A stretch of 64,000 bases of DNA from Deinococcus sp045062605 (GCF_045062605.1 NZ_JBJGDW010000012.1:1-64000), one strand, 5' to 3'. Shown: positions 8,668-20,400, counted from the first letter of the stretch. Numbers and translations are program-made. The notes: generated by a model not told the origin, from the letters alone.

Positions 8668-8697
8668 AGTATATATGAATGACTGCTCAGATATCAG
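8668..8697 (-). promoter_or_regulatory. Promoter and SmtB/CadC-type operator of the metal-efflux operon
   Basis: On the minus strand the -10 box is TATACT (8673-8668), 7 nt before the ATPase ATG. A weak -35 (CTGATA) lies at 8697-8692. The imperfect 12-2-12-type palindrome at 8673-8694 starts ATATGAA and ends TCAGATAT, matching the remembered SmtB/ZiaR operator form ATATGAACA-N2-TATTCAGATAT at its outer 15 positions. Placed across the -10/-35 spacer, it would block RNA polymerase when the repressor is metal-free. Confidence 0.85.
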
Positions 8698-8766
8698 TTG
8701 CAGTACGGTTGTCAAAGAAAGCCTGGATGGCCGCAGGCGTGCCCGGCGTAAAGTAACCTCCAGTTC

Positions 8767-9474
8767 ATGCCTGCTGCCAGTTACCTCCGCTCGATCTGCG
8801 TGATCCCCGTGACGTCGGGCGCGGACATCCACGATCCGGCGCTGTGGGAGCGGGTGTTTGCGGGCTGGCAGCATCTGCCCGTCCGTGAATTGGATGGTGC
8901 GCTGACCCCCCAGGCCGAGACCGTCACCGATCTGGTGATCTCGCAGGACCGCGCCGAGGTGCGTGCCGGGGCACTGGTGCTGACCTCCTGGCCGCAATCG
9001 GGCCACGATCTGCCCGCCCTGATCAGCACCCTGGACGGCGGCAGATTCGTGGTGCTGCGCGTCTTCGGCGTGTACCTGACCGAGGTGCAGGACAAGACGG
9101 CCCGCCTGATCGAGCGCCTGCTCAGGGAAGAGGCTTTCGCCTTCCAGTCCGGCTCACGCGTGAATCTGGCCGTCAGCGTGGAGGGCGTGCGCGCCGATCT
9201 GACCAGCGGACGCATCCGCGCGGGGCATGGCAGTGCCTGGGGCGACTTTTACCAGAACAACAAGTACGCCGTGACCGCGATTCTGATTGTTTTCGTGATC
9301 GCGCTCTCGGCGGTGCTGCTGATCACGCCCATCCGCCCCTACACGCCCATCGACAAGCTGTATGACCTGTCCGGGCGCGTGCTGTCGGCGGTGCTGTTCA
9401 ATATTATTCTGCTCGGCTCTCAGTTTCTGTTCTTTTTGCGCCACCGCGACGTGATCGAGTGGGAAAAGCCGTAG
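8767..9474 (+). CDS. Conserved-looking membrane protein of unknown function
   Basis: The 235-aa product has a soluble N-terminal region of about 165 residues with mixed strands and helices, then two hydrophobic helices (about 172-192, AVTAILIVFVIALSAVLLIT, and about 211-228, VLSAVLFNIILLGSQFLFFL) and a short basic/acidic tail. No motif known to me is present. It is divergently transcribed from the metal ATPase but separated from that promoter by its own TAACCT box, 7 nt before the ATG (leaderless). It is not obviously linked to metal transport. Confidence 0.7.
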   Translation: MPAASYLRSICVIPVTSGADIHDPALWERVFAGWQHLPVRELDGALTPQAETVTDLVISQDRAEVRAGALVLTSWPQSGHDLPALISTLDGGRFVVLRVFGVYLTEVQDKTARLIERLLREEAFAFQSGSRVNLAVSVEGVRADLTSGRIRAGHGSAWGDFYQNNKYAVTAILIVFVIALSAVLLITPIRPYTPIDKLYDLSGRVLSAVLFNIILLGSQFLFFLRHRDVIEWEKP

Positions 9475-9532
9475 CCCAGCTTCCGCTTAGACCTTTGTCC
9501 CCCCGTATCCCTGCCACGCGCCATACTCCCCC

Positions 9533-10045
9533 ATGCCCCGCGTCTGGAAATTTGGCGACAGCGTGAACACCGACGACATCCTGCCCGGCAAGTTCGCGCC
9601 GTTCATGGCCGGCGAGGACGTGTTTCAGACCTTCGCCTTCCACTACACCCGCCCCGAATTTGCCGCAGAGGTGCGGCCCGGTGACCTCCTGATCGGCGGG
9701 CGCAACTGGGGCCTGGGCAGCAGCCGCGAGTATGCTCCGCAGGCCCTCAAGAAGCTGAGGATAGGGGCCATCGTCGCCCCCAGCTTCGCGCGCATCCACT
9801 ACCGCAACCTGCTGAATCTGGGCATACCCGCCTTCGAGGCCGACCTGACCGGCGTGCTGGAAGACGGGGAAGAGGTCACGCTGGACATCGACACGGGCGT
9901 CCTGACCTACCCGCGCGGCACCGTGCAGCTTCCGCCCCCGCCCGAATTTCTGCGCGAGGCACTGGCCGAGGGCAGCATTCTGGCCTTCTTCAAGAAGCAT
10001 GGACGCTTTCCGGGCGAGAAGCCCACTTCAGACCAGACCCCGTAA
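9533..10045 (+). CDS. hacB: Homoaconitase small subunit (lysine, alpha-aminoadipate pathway)
   Basis: The 170-aa swivel-domain subunit of a two-subunit aconitase-family hydro-lyase has the features 'VWKFGDSVNTDDILPGKFAPFM', 'GRNWGLGSSREYAPQAL' (substrate-binding G-x-S-S-R) and 'ARIHYRNLLNLGIPAFE'. The sequence follows remembered Thermus HacB/LysU very closely, including the C-terminal 'KKHGRFPGE'. With a large subunit (not in this window) it should convert homocitrate to homoisocitrate. LeuD is the main alternative, but the neighbouring lysW and lysX favour the lysine role. CATACT lies 5 nt before the ATG. Confidence 0.87.
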   Translation: MPRVWKFGDSVNTDDILPGKFAPFMAGEDVFQTFAFHYTRPEFAAEVRPGDLLIGGRNWGLGSSREYAPQALKKLRIGAIVAPSFARIHYRNLLNLGIPAFEADLTGVLEDGEEVTLDIDTGVLTYPRGTVQLPPPPEFLREALAEGSILAFFKKHGRFPGEKPTSDQTP

Positions 10046-10068
10046 CCAGACCCCTTAAACTGTGCCTT

Positions 10069-10425
10069 ATGGCAACGCTGGAAATTGAATGCCCCGTCTG
10101 CGGCGAGGTGCTGGAACTGAGCGATCAGGACCGCGCCGAATTGCAGCCAGGGGACGTGATCGTGTGCGACTCATGCAACGCCGAGATGGAGGTCACCCGC
10201 AGCGGCGGCGGCGAGGACTTCGAGCTGGAACTGCTGGGCATCCTGACCACCTGCCCCAACTGCGGCGAGGAGTTCGAGGTCACCGAGGACATGCTCGCCA
10301 CCGCGCCCACCGTGCAGGCCGATGACGGCTCCGAGGTCAGCATCGTGAGCTGCCCGCACTGTCAGGCGGGGATCGAACTGGAGTTCGAGGACGGGCCGGA
10401 CGCCAATCCTCTGTCTAGTCAATAG
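10069..10425 (+). CDS. Double zinc-ribbon, LysW-like protein
   Basis: The 118-aa acidic protein holds two C-x2-C...C-x2-C units: Cys8/Cys11 with Cys33/Cys36, and Cys62/Cys65 with Cys95/Cys98. The first half (IECPVCGEVLEL...VIVCDSCNAEMEV) looks like the zinc-ribbon fold of LysW carrier proteins, but the protein lacks the C-terminal EDWGE tail to which a LysW substrate is attached. It lies between hacB and lysW, 24 nt after hacB, with TAAACT 7 nt before its ATG (leaderless). A scaffold or partner role in the LysW pathway is possible; the function is unknown. Confidence 0.8.
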   Translation: MATLEIECPVCGEVLELSDQDRAELQPGDVIVCDSCNAEMEVTRSGGGEDFELELLGILTTCPNCGEEFEVTEDMLATAPTVQADDGSEVSIVSCPHCQAGIELEFEDGPDANPLSSQ

Positions 10426-10474
10426 CAACCGAAAAGACTGATACACTTTAACCTGTCAAACGAGAGGAGAAACT

Positions 10475-10649
<175 letters not shown>

Positions 10650-10724
10650 CCTCTTTCAGTGTCGGGCGGTCAGAGCAGTGTTGCGCTGACCGCCCTCTGC
10701 TGAGGGCCACTCCCCACTGCTGCT

Positions 10725-11594
10725 ATGGCTGAACTTGCCGTTCTTTATGACCGCATCCGCCCCGACGAGAAGATGCTCTTTGAGGCGCTGGACGCCCTGG
10801 GCACGCCCTATGACAAGGTCTACGTTCCCCACCTGAAACTGACCTTCGATGACGCGGGCGCAGCCGCCGTGCCGTGGAAGGTGGCCATCGAGCGCTGCGT
10901 CAGCCAGACGCGCGGCCATGCGGTGACCCGCGCGCTGGAAGGCTTCGGCGTGCAGGTGATCAACCCCGGCCACGTCATCGAACTGTGCGGCGACAAACTG
11001 GCGACGAATGCCCGCCTGTACGCCGCCGGCCTGCCCACACCGCGCACCGGAGTCAGCTTCGACGGCGACGCCGCGCTGGAACAGATCGAATCTCTGGGTT
11101 ATCCGCTGGTTCTCAAGCCCACCGTCGGTTCCTGGGGACGCATGGTCAGCAAGCTCAATGACCGCGACGCCGCCGAGGCCGTCATTGAACATAAGGAAGT
11201 GCTGGGCGGCCCGCAGCACGGCATCTTTTATGTGCAGGAGCTGATCAACAAGCCCGAACGCGACATCCGCGCCTTCGTGATCGGCGGCGAATGCATCGGC
11301 GCGATCTACCGCACCTCTGAACACTGGATCACCAACACGGCGCGCGGCGCGAAGGCCAGCAACTGCGAGGTCACGCCCGAAATCGCAAACCTCGCCGTGC
11401 GGTCTGCCGCCGCCGTGGACGGCAGAATCGTCGCCATCGATCTGGTGGAAGACCCGCAGCGCCAGAACGAGTGGGGCGGCCTGCTGGTTATTGAGATCAA
11501 CCACACCATGGAATTCAAGAACAGCGTGTCCACCACGGGCGTGGACATTCCCCGCAAGATGGGCGAATACGCGATTGGCCTGCTTGGACAATGA
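10725..11594 (+). CDS. lysX: Alpha-aminoadipate--LysW ligase
   Basis: The 289-aa ATP-grasp enzyme of the RimK/LysX group joins the alpha-amino group of alpha-aminoadipate to the C-terminal glutamate of LysW, protecting it for the later steps of lysine synthesis. Seen: the ATP-grasp core 'GYPLVLKPTVGSWGRMVSKLNDRD', the LysX-typical 'AIYRTSEHWITNTARGAKASNCEV', and the metal-binding 'LVIEINHTMEFKNS'. The length is normal. It is 76 nt downstream of its predicted partner lysW. LysZ, LysY, LysJ and LysK are not in this window. Confidence 0.94.
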   Translation: MAELAVLYDRIRPDEKMLFEALDALGTPYDKVYVPHLKLTFDDAGAAAVPWKVAIERCVSQTRGHAVTRALEGFGVQVINPGHVIELCGDKLATNARLYAAGLPTPRTGVSFDGDAALEQIESLGYPLVLKPTVGSWGRMVSKLNDRDAAEAVIEHKEVLGGPQHGIFYVQELINKPERDIRAFVIGGECIGAIYRTSEHWITNTARGAKASNCEVTPEIANLAVRSAAAVDGRIVAIDLVEDPQRQNEWGGLLVIEINHTMEFKNSVSTTGVDIPRKMGEYAIGLLGQ

Positions 11595-11657
11595 GTTGAA
11601 CATCTGATTCACGTTCCCCGCTGACTTTTTCATCCCGGATGCTCTAGCCTCGGGAGC

Positions 11658-13496
11658 ATGACAGCATCCCAGTCCAGCGGCCCACAGTCCAGTGGCCAGC
11701 CCCGCCCCCTTCCCGCCCGCGCCGATGTGCCGCGTGAGCAGACCTGGGACATCGAGGCGCTGTTTGCCACGCCTGGGGCCTGGGAAGCCGAGGCGGGAGC
11801 GCTGCCGGGGTCCATCGACGCCCTGGCCGCCTACGCTGGGCAACTGAACACCCCCGAGTCCCTGCTGACCTATATGAAGGTGGCCGACGACGTGGAATTG
11901 CGCCTGAGCCGCTTTTTCTCCTACGCCAGCATGACCGCCAGCGTGGACGGCCACGACGCGGAAGCTGCCGCCCGCCGGGACCGTGCCAGCAGTATTGCCG
12001 CTCGTTACGGCAGCGTGTCTGCCTTTTTCCGCCCCGAACTGCTGGCGCTGGACGAGGCCACGGTGTCGGGCTGGCTGTCTCAGCCCGACTTTGCCGATCA
12101 GCGGGTGCGCCTGGAACGGATTCTCCGCAACCGCCCCCACGTCCGCAGCAGCGAAATCGAGGAGCTGCTGGGCGCAGTGGCCGCCCCCTTCGCCTCCGAG
12201 CGCGGCATCCACCCGGCGCTGGCCAACATGGATCTGCGTTTCGGCATGGCGGGCGGCACCCCGGTCACGCAGGGCAACGTGGACAGTCTGGTCAGCGGCC
12301 CGGACCGCGAGGTGCGCTGCGAAGCCTGGGAAAACTACGCCGATGCCCATCTGGCCGCCCGCCACTCCCAGGCCGCCATGTATGCCACCAACGTCCGACA
12401 GAGCGTCTTCCTGGCCCGCGCCCGCAACTACCCGGACGCCATCACCGCCTCGCTGGCCCCGGACCGTATTCCCGTGGAAGTCGTGACCACGCTGCTGGAC
12501 ACCTACCGCGCCAACACCCCCATCTGGCACCGCTACTGGCGGGTGCGCCGCGACTGGCTGGGCCTGAAAGAGCTGCGCGAGTACGACGTGAAAGCGTCTC
12601 TGGTCCCACCCCGCAAAGTCGAGTACGCGCAGGCCGTGGACTGGATCGCCGACGGCATGGCCCCGCTGGGCGAGGATTATGTCAGGGACCTGCGATTCGG
12701 CCTCACGGAGGACCGCTGGACTGATTATGCCGAGAACGACGGCAAACGCCAGGGCGCATACAGCAACGGTGGCGGGCGGGTCAAGCCCTTCATCTTTATG
12801 ACCTGGAACGGCACGCTAGGCAGCTACAGCACCCTCGCCCACGAGATCGGCCACTCCATGCACTCGCTGCTGTCCATGCGCGAACACGCGTATTCGGTGC
12901 CGCGCTACACGTTGTTCCACGCCGAGGTCGCCAGCAACTTCAATCAGGCGATGGTCCGCCAGCATCTGCTTAAAGAGGCCCGCGCTACCGGGGACACCAC
13001 GCTTGAAATCGCCATCATTGAGGAGGCGCTGGGCAACTTCCACCGTTACTTCTTCATCATGCCCACGCTGGCGGCCTTCGAGCTGGAGTGCTACCGCCGT
13101 ATCGAGGCGGGCGGCACCCTCAGCGCTCCCGATCTGAACACCCTGACCGCCGATCTGCTCTCGCAGGGGTACGGCGACGGCGTTACGATGGACCGTGAGC
13201 GCAGCGGCGTTCTGTGGGCGCAGTTTTCCACCCACCTGTACGCCAATTTCTACGCCTATCAGTACGCCACCGGCATCAGCGCGGCGCATCAGCTTCTCGA
13301 ACAGTTTGGCGAGGATGAGGACGCCGCCCGCGAGAATTACCTACGTTTCCTGAAGTCCGGTGGCAGTCGCGATCCCATCGACGCGCTAAAGGAGGCCGGG
13401 GTGGACATGCTCAGTCCGGAGCCTGTGGAGGCAACGTTCCGCACGCTGGCCGGTTACGTGGACCGGTTGGAAGAGTTGCTGGCAGAACGGCTGTAA
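11658..13496 (+). CDS. pepF: Oligoendopeptidase F-type metallopeptidase (M3 family)
   Basis: The 612-aa cytosolic zinc peptidase cleaves short peptides. The zinc motif H-E-I-G-H is at residues 395-399, followed by 'SMHSLLS', and the third ligand region is 'YTLFHAEVASNFNQ'. The 'GAYSNGGGRVKPFIFMTWNGT' strand before the motif is typical of the PepF/M3B group, and the length is normal. A GGGAG site precedes the ATG; a TAGCCT box also lies close. The gene ends just before a strong stem-loop terminator and is convergent with the YbjN gene. Confidence 0.93.
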   Translation: MTASQSSGPQSSGQPRPLPARADVPREQTWDIEALFATPGAWEAEAGALPGSIDALAAYAGQLNTPESLLTYMKVADDVELRLSRFFSYASMTASVDGHDAEAAARRDRASSIAARYGSVSAFFRPELLALDEATVSGWLSQPDFADQRVRLERILRNRPHVRSSEIEELLGAVAAPFASERGIHPALANMDLRFGMAGGTPVTQGNVDSLVSGPDREVRCEAWENYADAHLAARHSQAAMYATNVRQSVFLARARNYPDAITASLAPDRIPVEVVTTLLDTYRANTPIWHRYWRVRRDWLGLKELREYDVKASLVPPRKVEYAQAVDWIADGMAPLGEDYVRDLRFGLTEDRWTDYAENDGKRQGAYSNGGGRVKPFIFMTWNGTLGSYSTLAHEIGHSMHSLLSMREHAYSVPRYTLFHAEVASNFNQAMVRQHLLKEARATGDTTLEIAIIEEALGNFHRYFFIMPTLAAFELECYRRIEAGGTLSAPDLNTLTADLLSQGYGDGVTMDRERSGVLWAQFSTHLYANFYAYQYATGISAAHQLLEQFGEDEDAARENYLRFLKSGGSRDPIDALKEAGVDMLSPEPVEATFRTLAGYVDRLEELLAERL

Positions 13497-13502
13497 AGAA
13501 CT

Positions 13503-13546
13503 GAAGGTGGGGAATCGTGGTCCTGAATACACGATTCCCCACCTTC
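13503..13546 (+). terminator. Stem-loop terminator after pepF
   Basis: A perfect 17-bp inverted repeat (13503-13519 with 13530-13546) encloses a 10-nt loop and starts 6 nt after the pepF stop. The trailing T-tract is poor (TTAC). Lying between convergent genes, it may serve both directions. Confidence 0.75.
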
Positions 13547-13565
13547 TTACCAAAAGGGACAAAAA

Positions 13566-13602
13566 TTTCACGAATAATGAATATCGTGAATCTTTTCACT
13601 TG
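13566..13602 (+). repeat. Intergenic TTCAC/GTGAA/TTCAC element, copy A
   Basis: Thirty-seven bp with TTTCAC at 13566, GTGAA at 13586, TTCAC at 13595, then TTG. It lies between the 3' ends of convergent pepF and the YbjN gene. The first and second arms can form a 7-bp hairpin and the second and third a 5-bp tetraloop hairpin; the two exclude each other. Four further copies occur in this window with identical spacing. Confidence 0.8.
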
Positions 13603-13648
13603 ATGGAGACCAAAGAGAAGCGGGGATTAACCCGCCCACTCCATTGAC

Positions 13649-14110
13649 TCAGGCCTGAGGCTGCTGCAACTGCGGTCCGGGGACGAAGCCTTCCAGGGTG
13701 GCGTAATCGTCCTGGAAGTGCATTAGCACGCCGCCAAACAGCGTGTCGAAGGTTTCCTGGGGCATCTCAGCCAGGGTGGGGTAGAAGCCCACGTATTCCA
13801 GCCAGACGTTGCCGTCGGCGTCAATGCTGCGGGCAAAGGCGCGCTCGCGGTTGCGGTCGTTGAGCATGTTGACCACTTCTTCGCGGCGTTCGGTGTAGGT
13901 CTTCTGGGTCACGCAGGTGACTTCCAGGCGCGAGGTGTTGTTGGGGCCGTCGTTGACGCTGACCAGCACGGCGGCGTCGCCCATCTCGAAGCGCCAGCCC
14001 ATGCGCAGGAAGCGCTGGCCGTTGTTCTCTTCCATATCGAGCTGGACTTCCTTTTCCTTCAGATACTTCGCCAGCGTGTCCAGGGTCAGCAGTGCAGTTT
14101 CCATCGTCAT
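13649..14110 (-). CDS. YbjN-domain protein
   Basis: The 153-aa product resembles the YbjN / type III secretion chaperone-like fold ('LDTLAKYLKEKEVQLDMEENNGQRFLRMGWRFEMGDAAVLVSVND'), a group of small cytosolic proteins with unclear roles, some affecting motility or stress. No signal peptide or catalytic motif is visible. Several ATGs cluster at the start. The one at 14110 is preferred because AAGGAG lies 9 nt upstream, whereas the more upstream starts would overlap that ribosome site. Confidence 0.8.
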   Translation of the reverse strand: MTMETALLTLDTLAKYLKEKEVQLDMEENNGQRFLRMGWRFEMGDAAVLVSVNDGPNNTSRLEVTCVTQKTYTERREEVVNMLNDRNRERAFARSIDADGNVWLEYVGFYPTLAEMPQETFDTLFGGVLMHFQDDYATLEGFVPGPQLQQPQA

Positions 14111-14269
14111 TAAAACCATCTCCTTGAGGGGGTAAAGCTTAACTCTACAGAGCATCACTCTACAAAATCGTGGTCCGCAGTCGCGGTGTAATTTCAAGCC
14201 CGAACGATTCTAACACCCGCCGCCCTTCAGGAACCTTGAACCGGGGTGCAAAGCGCGGGGGGTGTGCTT

Positions 14270-14619
14270 TCAGGGTCTGGACAGAATCCGCAGGGTCACG
14301 GGTGCGACGCCCTGACCCAGCATGCCCAGCGAGGCGGCGGCGGAGCGCGACAGATCGATGATGCGCCGCGAATTGCCGAACGGCCCGCGGTCGTTGACCA
14401 TCACGTCCACGCTGCGGCCCGTGCCGGAATGCGTCACGCGGACCCAGGTGCCGAAGGGCAGACTGCGGTGCGCAGCGGTCATCCGTGTCTGCCTTGCCGC
14501 CCGTCCGCCGTAGAACACGGCTGAACCGCTCTGAAACACGGCAGTGGACGCACTGGCCGTCCCCGGATTCGTGCTGCCAAGAGGGGAGAGGATCAGTGCC
14601 AGAGCCAGAGCAAGCCGCT

Positions 14620-14623
<4 letters not shown>
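14270..14623 (-). CDS. RlpA-like exported protein with double-psi beta-barrel
   Basis: The 117-aa product has a signal peptide (KRLALALALILSPLGSTNPGTASA) and one RlpA-type double-psi beta-barrel: 'SGSAVFYGGRAARQTRMTAAHRSLPFGTWVRVTHSGTGRSVDVMVNDRGPF', then 'IIDLSRSAAASLGM'. In characterised RlpA the catalytic Asp lies in the N-D-R-G-P motif, seen here. Family members cleave or bind naked glycan strands at the septum. The SPOR domain of classical RlpA is absent. The start overlaps the M24 peptidase stop by 4 nt, so the two are cotranscribed. Confidence 0.88.
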
Positions 14624-15669
<1,046 letters not shown>

Positions 15670-15866
15670 AAACAATGACGCTAACACTTTGCCCATCACC
15701 TGTTCGTGGCACGCCCCAAGCTGTCCCCGTTCAGGAGACAACCCGCCGTTAAGGTTTCGTCCGTGAAAGGGCGCGGCAATCTGATAGGACGCTTATACTC
15801 CTGTACCGGGACAACACCAGATTTTTGATCACAGGCCAACCCAGGCCGCCCCAAGGAGGGAGAAAC

Positions 15867-17959
<2,093 letters not shown>

Positions 17960-17976
17960 TTCAAGCTGTTTGAGGG

Positions 17977-18007
17977 GAGACTGCCAGCGGATCGGCAGTC
18001 TCTTTTT
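17977..18007 (+). terminator. Intrinsic terminator of sucCD
   Basis: A perfect 9-bp stem (GAGACTGCC with GGCAGTCTC) and 8-nt loop are followed directly by TTTTT, 17 nt after the sucD stop. Confidence 0.93.
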
Positions 18008-18109
18008 CTATTCCCTGATGTGTCTTCCCTGACACGTCGCCTTCGATCTGATCAGCTTGATAAACGTGGGAGTCACGTCCAGATCAGCCGCACGGAATAC
18101 ACTGGACCC

Positions 18110-18679
18110 ATGAATACCCGCCTCCTGCTGTCTTTGGCGCTGGGCCTGACCATGCCCGCAGCGTCGGCCCTGACCGTCACGGGCATGGTGCAGGGCAGCG
18201 TCACCCCGGAGTCCCGGCTCGGGGGCTTCGCGGTCACGCCGTTTGGGCAACCCGTGCAGGAACTGGTCAGTACGCCCCTGGACGGCGGTGGTTTCCGGCT
18301 CGACATTCCTGCTGCCGCGCCGCCCGCCCGCGCGCAGGCCGTCCTGACCGCGCAGAACGTGTCTTGGCCCGGCGTGATTGATCCGGTGCAGATCAGCGCC
18401 GCCGCGCAGTCAGGCGAGCTGAAATTCTTCGTGTACCGCGATCAGAACGGCAACGCTCGCCACGACGACAACGAGGCCCTGCGTGAGGTCAGCCCGATGG
18501 TGGGCAAGGCCTCCCTGTTCATTCCCTGGGTCAGCGCCGATGTTACCGTGAGCGCGAACAAGGGCTATCAGGTGGCACTCAAAAAGGGCTGGAACGCCTT
18601 TCTGGTGGACGTGGGGCGCGCAGTCAACGTGCAGATTTACCCTGATGGGACTGGGGTGACTCTTTCGCTTGGGCGCTAG
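18110..18679 (+). CDS. Exported protein with calcium-loop-like motif
   Basis: The 189-aa product has a signal peptide (NTRLLLSLALGLTMPAASA, cleavage about residue 21). Its mature part contains a D-Q-N-G-N-A-R-H-D-D-N-E segment (about residues 112-123) with the spacing of a calcium-binding EF-hand or dockerin loop. The rest looks strand-rich. No family is recognised. The ATG is preceded by TACACT 6 nt upstream, so the transcript is probably leaderless. An upstream in-frame extension is rejected because it would bury the signal peptide. Confidence 0.75.
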   Translation: MNTRLLLSLALGLTMPAASALTVTGMVQGSVTPESRLGGFAVTPFGQPVQELVSTPLDGGGFRLDIPAAAPPARAQAVLTAQNVSWPGVIDPVQISAAAQSGELKFFVYRDQNGNARHDDNEALREVSPMVGKASLFIPWVSADVTVSANKGYQVALKKGWNAFLVDVGRAVNVQIYPDGTGVTLSLGR

Positions 18680-18785
18680 AACACCTGATCGTAGAGAAGC
18701 GCCGGCGTCCTCTTCCGAGGCTGCTGACGCTGTTTTAAGTTTGTGGCAAAAATGATGAACCAATTGAAGCAAAAGAAAACATTTC

Positions 18786-18822
18786 TTTCACTAGTTAGAT
18801 TTATCGTGAATAGTTTCACTTG
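18786..18822 (+). repeat. Intergenic TTCAC/GTGAA/TTCAC element, copy B
   Basis: TTTCAC at 18786, GTGAA at 18806, TTCAC at 18815, then TTG, with the same 14- and 4-nt spacing as the other copies. This is the only copy between two genes in the same direction, in an AT-rich 227-bp spacer. Confidence 0.8.
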
Positions 18823-18834
18823 TTGATTTTGTTT

Positions 18835-18872
18835 ATCTCCATCATCACGCCGCATCTCCATCATCACGCCGC
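18835..18872 (+). repeat. Tandem 19-bp duplication
   Basis: The 19-mer ATCTCCATCATCACGCCGC occurs twice head to tail (18835-18853 and 18854-18872), about 35 bp before the next start codon. It probably arose by slippage and may affect spacing in the promoter region. Confidence 0.85.
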
Positions 18873-18906
18873 GATCCTCTACAAGCGGCGCGCTATCCTG
18901 CCCGGC

Positions 18907-19644
18907 GTGTCCAGCGGTATCTACGAACGTTCAGGAGTGAAGATGCATTACCGCGTCTCGGGGGAGGGGTCGCCGATAGTGCTGGTGCATGGGCTGAGCG
19001 GCTCCGGGCGCTGGTGGCGCAGGAACCTTGAGGCCCTGTCCGTGCGTCACCGGGTCTATGCCCTGGACCTGCTCGGCTACGGCTCGTCCCGCCGCCAGCG
19101 TGCCCTGTCCGTGCGCGAGAGTGCGGCCCTGATCTCCGATTGGCTGGACGCCGAGGACTTGCGGGGCATCACCCTGATCGGCCACTCGATGGGCGGCCAC
19201 ATCTGTATCCGGCTGGCAGCAGGGCATCCACAGCGGATCGAGAACTTGGTACTGGTGTGTGCCAGCGGTCTGCTGAAGGCCAGCGCTTACCGCACCGCCC
19301 TGAATCTGCCGCGTGCGCTGATCACTGGACGCAAACGCTTTGTGCCGCGCATCCTGACCGACGCCCTGCTGGCTGGCCCGCTGAACCTGTGGCGCAATGC
19401 CAGCGATCTGCTCAAGGACAGCGTGCAGGACTGCCTGCCCATGATCACTTCCAGAACGTTGGTGGTCTGGGGCGAGCGTGACGCCCTGGTGCCGCTGCCG
19501 CTGGGGCAGATGCTGGCCCGCTCGATTGCCGGGGCGCGGCTGGAGGTCATCCCGTACGCCGGGCATGTGGTCATGGTGGACGCGCCAGAGGCATTCAACG
19601 CTGCCGTGCTTGATTTCGTGGATGGTCCGCAGGCTGCCGGATGA
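18907..19644 (+). CDS. Alpha/beta hydrolase, first of a tandem pair
   Basis: The 245-aa alpha/beta-fold hydrolase has oxyanion region 'IVLVHGLSGSGRWW', nucleophile elbow G-H-S-M-G-G, acid region 'VVWGERDALVPL' and catalytic His in 'PYAGHVVMVDAPE'. Likely activity is on small esters, lactones or similar. The GTG start is chosen because TATCCT lies 7 nt before it; longer frames run into the tandem repeat. It overlaps the next hydrolase gene by 4 nt, so both are expressed together. Confidence 0.83.
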   Translation: MSSGIYERSGVKMHYRVSGEGSPIVLVHGLSGSGRWWRRNLEALSVRHRVYALDLLGYGSSRRQRALSVRESAALISDWLDAEDLRGITLIGHSMGGHICIRLAAGHPQRIENLVLVCASGLLKASAYRTALNLPRALITGRKRFVPRILTDALLAGPLNLWRNASDLLKDSVQDCLPMITSRTLVVWGERDALVPLPLGQMLARSIAGARLEVIPYAGHVVMVDAPEAFNAAVLDFVDGPQAAG

Positions 19645-20390
19645 GTCAGGGACACGCGCTGTATCTGGAGGTCGATGGTCTGCGGACGCACGCCTGGGTG
19701 CGTGGTAGTGGGCCGCCGCTGGTGATCGTGCCGGGTCTGGGCTGCGCGTCGTGGATGTACGTACGCCTCTCGCGGGAGCTGGCGCGCAGCCGCACGGTTT
19801 ACGTCTATGACCCGCCCGGCCACGGCTACAGCCAGGGCCTGCGCCATCTGCCGGACTGCATCGAGCAGCTTACCGATCATCTGGCCCACTGGCTGGACGC
19901 GGCAGGACTGAAAGGCTCACCCATCTTCGGGCATTCACTGGGGGGAGAGGTGGCCTTCGATCTGGCGGCCCGATATCCGAAGCACGCGGGCGCACTGATT
20001 GCCTGCGCGCCCACCGGTATTCCCGAAAACCCCAGCGTCCCCGCCCAACTTGTCCGGCTGCTGGTCGATCTGCCCCGCGAAAGGCTGGGGCTGTTGATTC
20101 CTGGCCTGCGTGCCTACGCCCACTGCGGCGTGCGGCGAATGCTGAAGCTGGCACAGGATCAGGATGGACACGACACCGGCCCCCTGCTGGCGCATATCCG
20201 TGTGCCGACGCTGCTTGTGGACGGTACATCCGATCCTGTGATCCGCCTATGGACCCTGGAGGCCATCCGCAAAGCCATTCCCGCCGCGTATGTCTGTGAA
20301 ATCAAGGGCGGCACGCACGCCCTTACTGACGTCTTTCCGCGCACCGTGGCCCGCTACACACTGGACTTTCTGAAAGCCGTCAATCAATAG
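19641..20390 (+). CDS. Alpha/beta hydrolase, second of a tandem pair
   Basis: The 249-aa product has the same fold as its upstream neighbour: 'LVIVPGLGCASWMY', elbow G-H-S-L-G-G, 'LLVDGTSDPVI' and a C-terminal 'GGTHALTDVFP' carrying the likely catalytic His. Identity with the neighbour is low outside motifs, so this is an old duplication or two recruited genes. The 4-nt ATGA overlap means coupled translation. The substrate is unknown. Confidence 0.85.
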   Translation: MSQGHALYLEVDGLRTHAWVRGSGPPLVIVPGLGCASWMYVRLSRELARSRTVYVYDPPGHGYSQGLRHLPDCIEQLTDHLAHWLDAAGLKGSPIFGHSLGGEVAFDLAARYPKHAGALIACAPTGIPENPSVPAQLVRLLVDLPRERLGLLIPGLRAYAHCGVRRMLKLAQDQDGHDTGPLLAHIRVPTLLVDGTSDPVIRLWTLEAIRKAIPAAYVCEIKGGTHALTDVFPRTVARYTLDFLKAVNQ

Positions 20391-20400
20391 TCCATAAACT

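Noticed and set aside
7107..8678. 523-codon plus-strand open frame
   Set aside because: It is antisense to the metal ATPase, whose HMA, CPC and DKTGT motifs are intact.
10656..12530. 624-codon minus-strand open frame across lysX and pepF
   Set aside because: It is antisense to two clearly recognised genes and has no family motif; long antisense frames are expected at this GC content.
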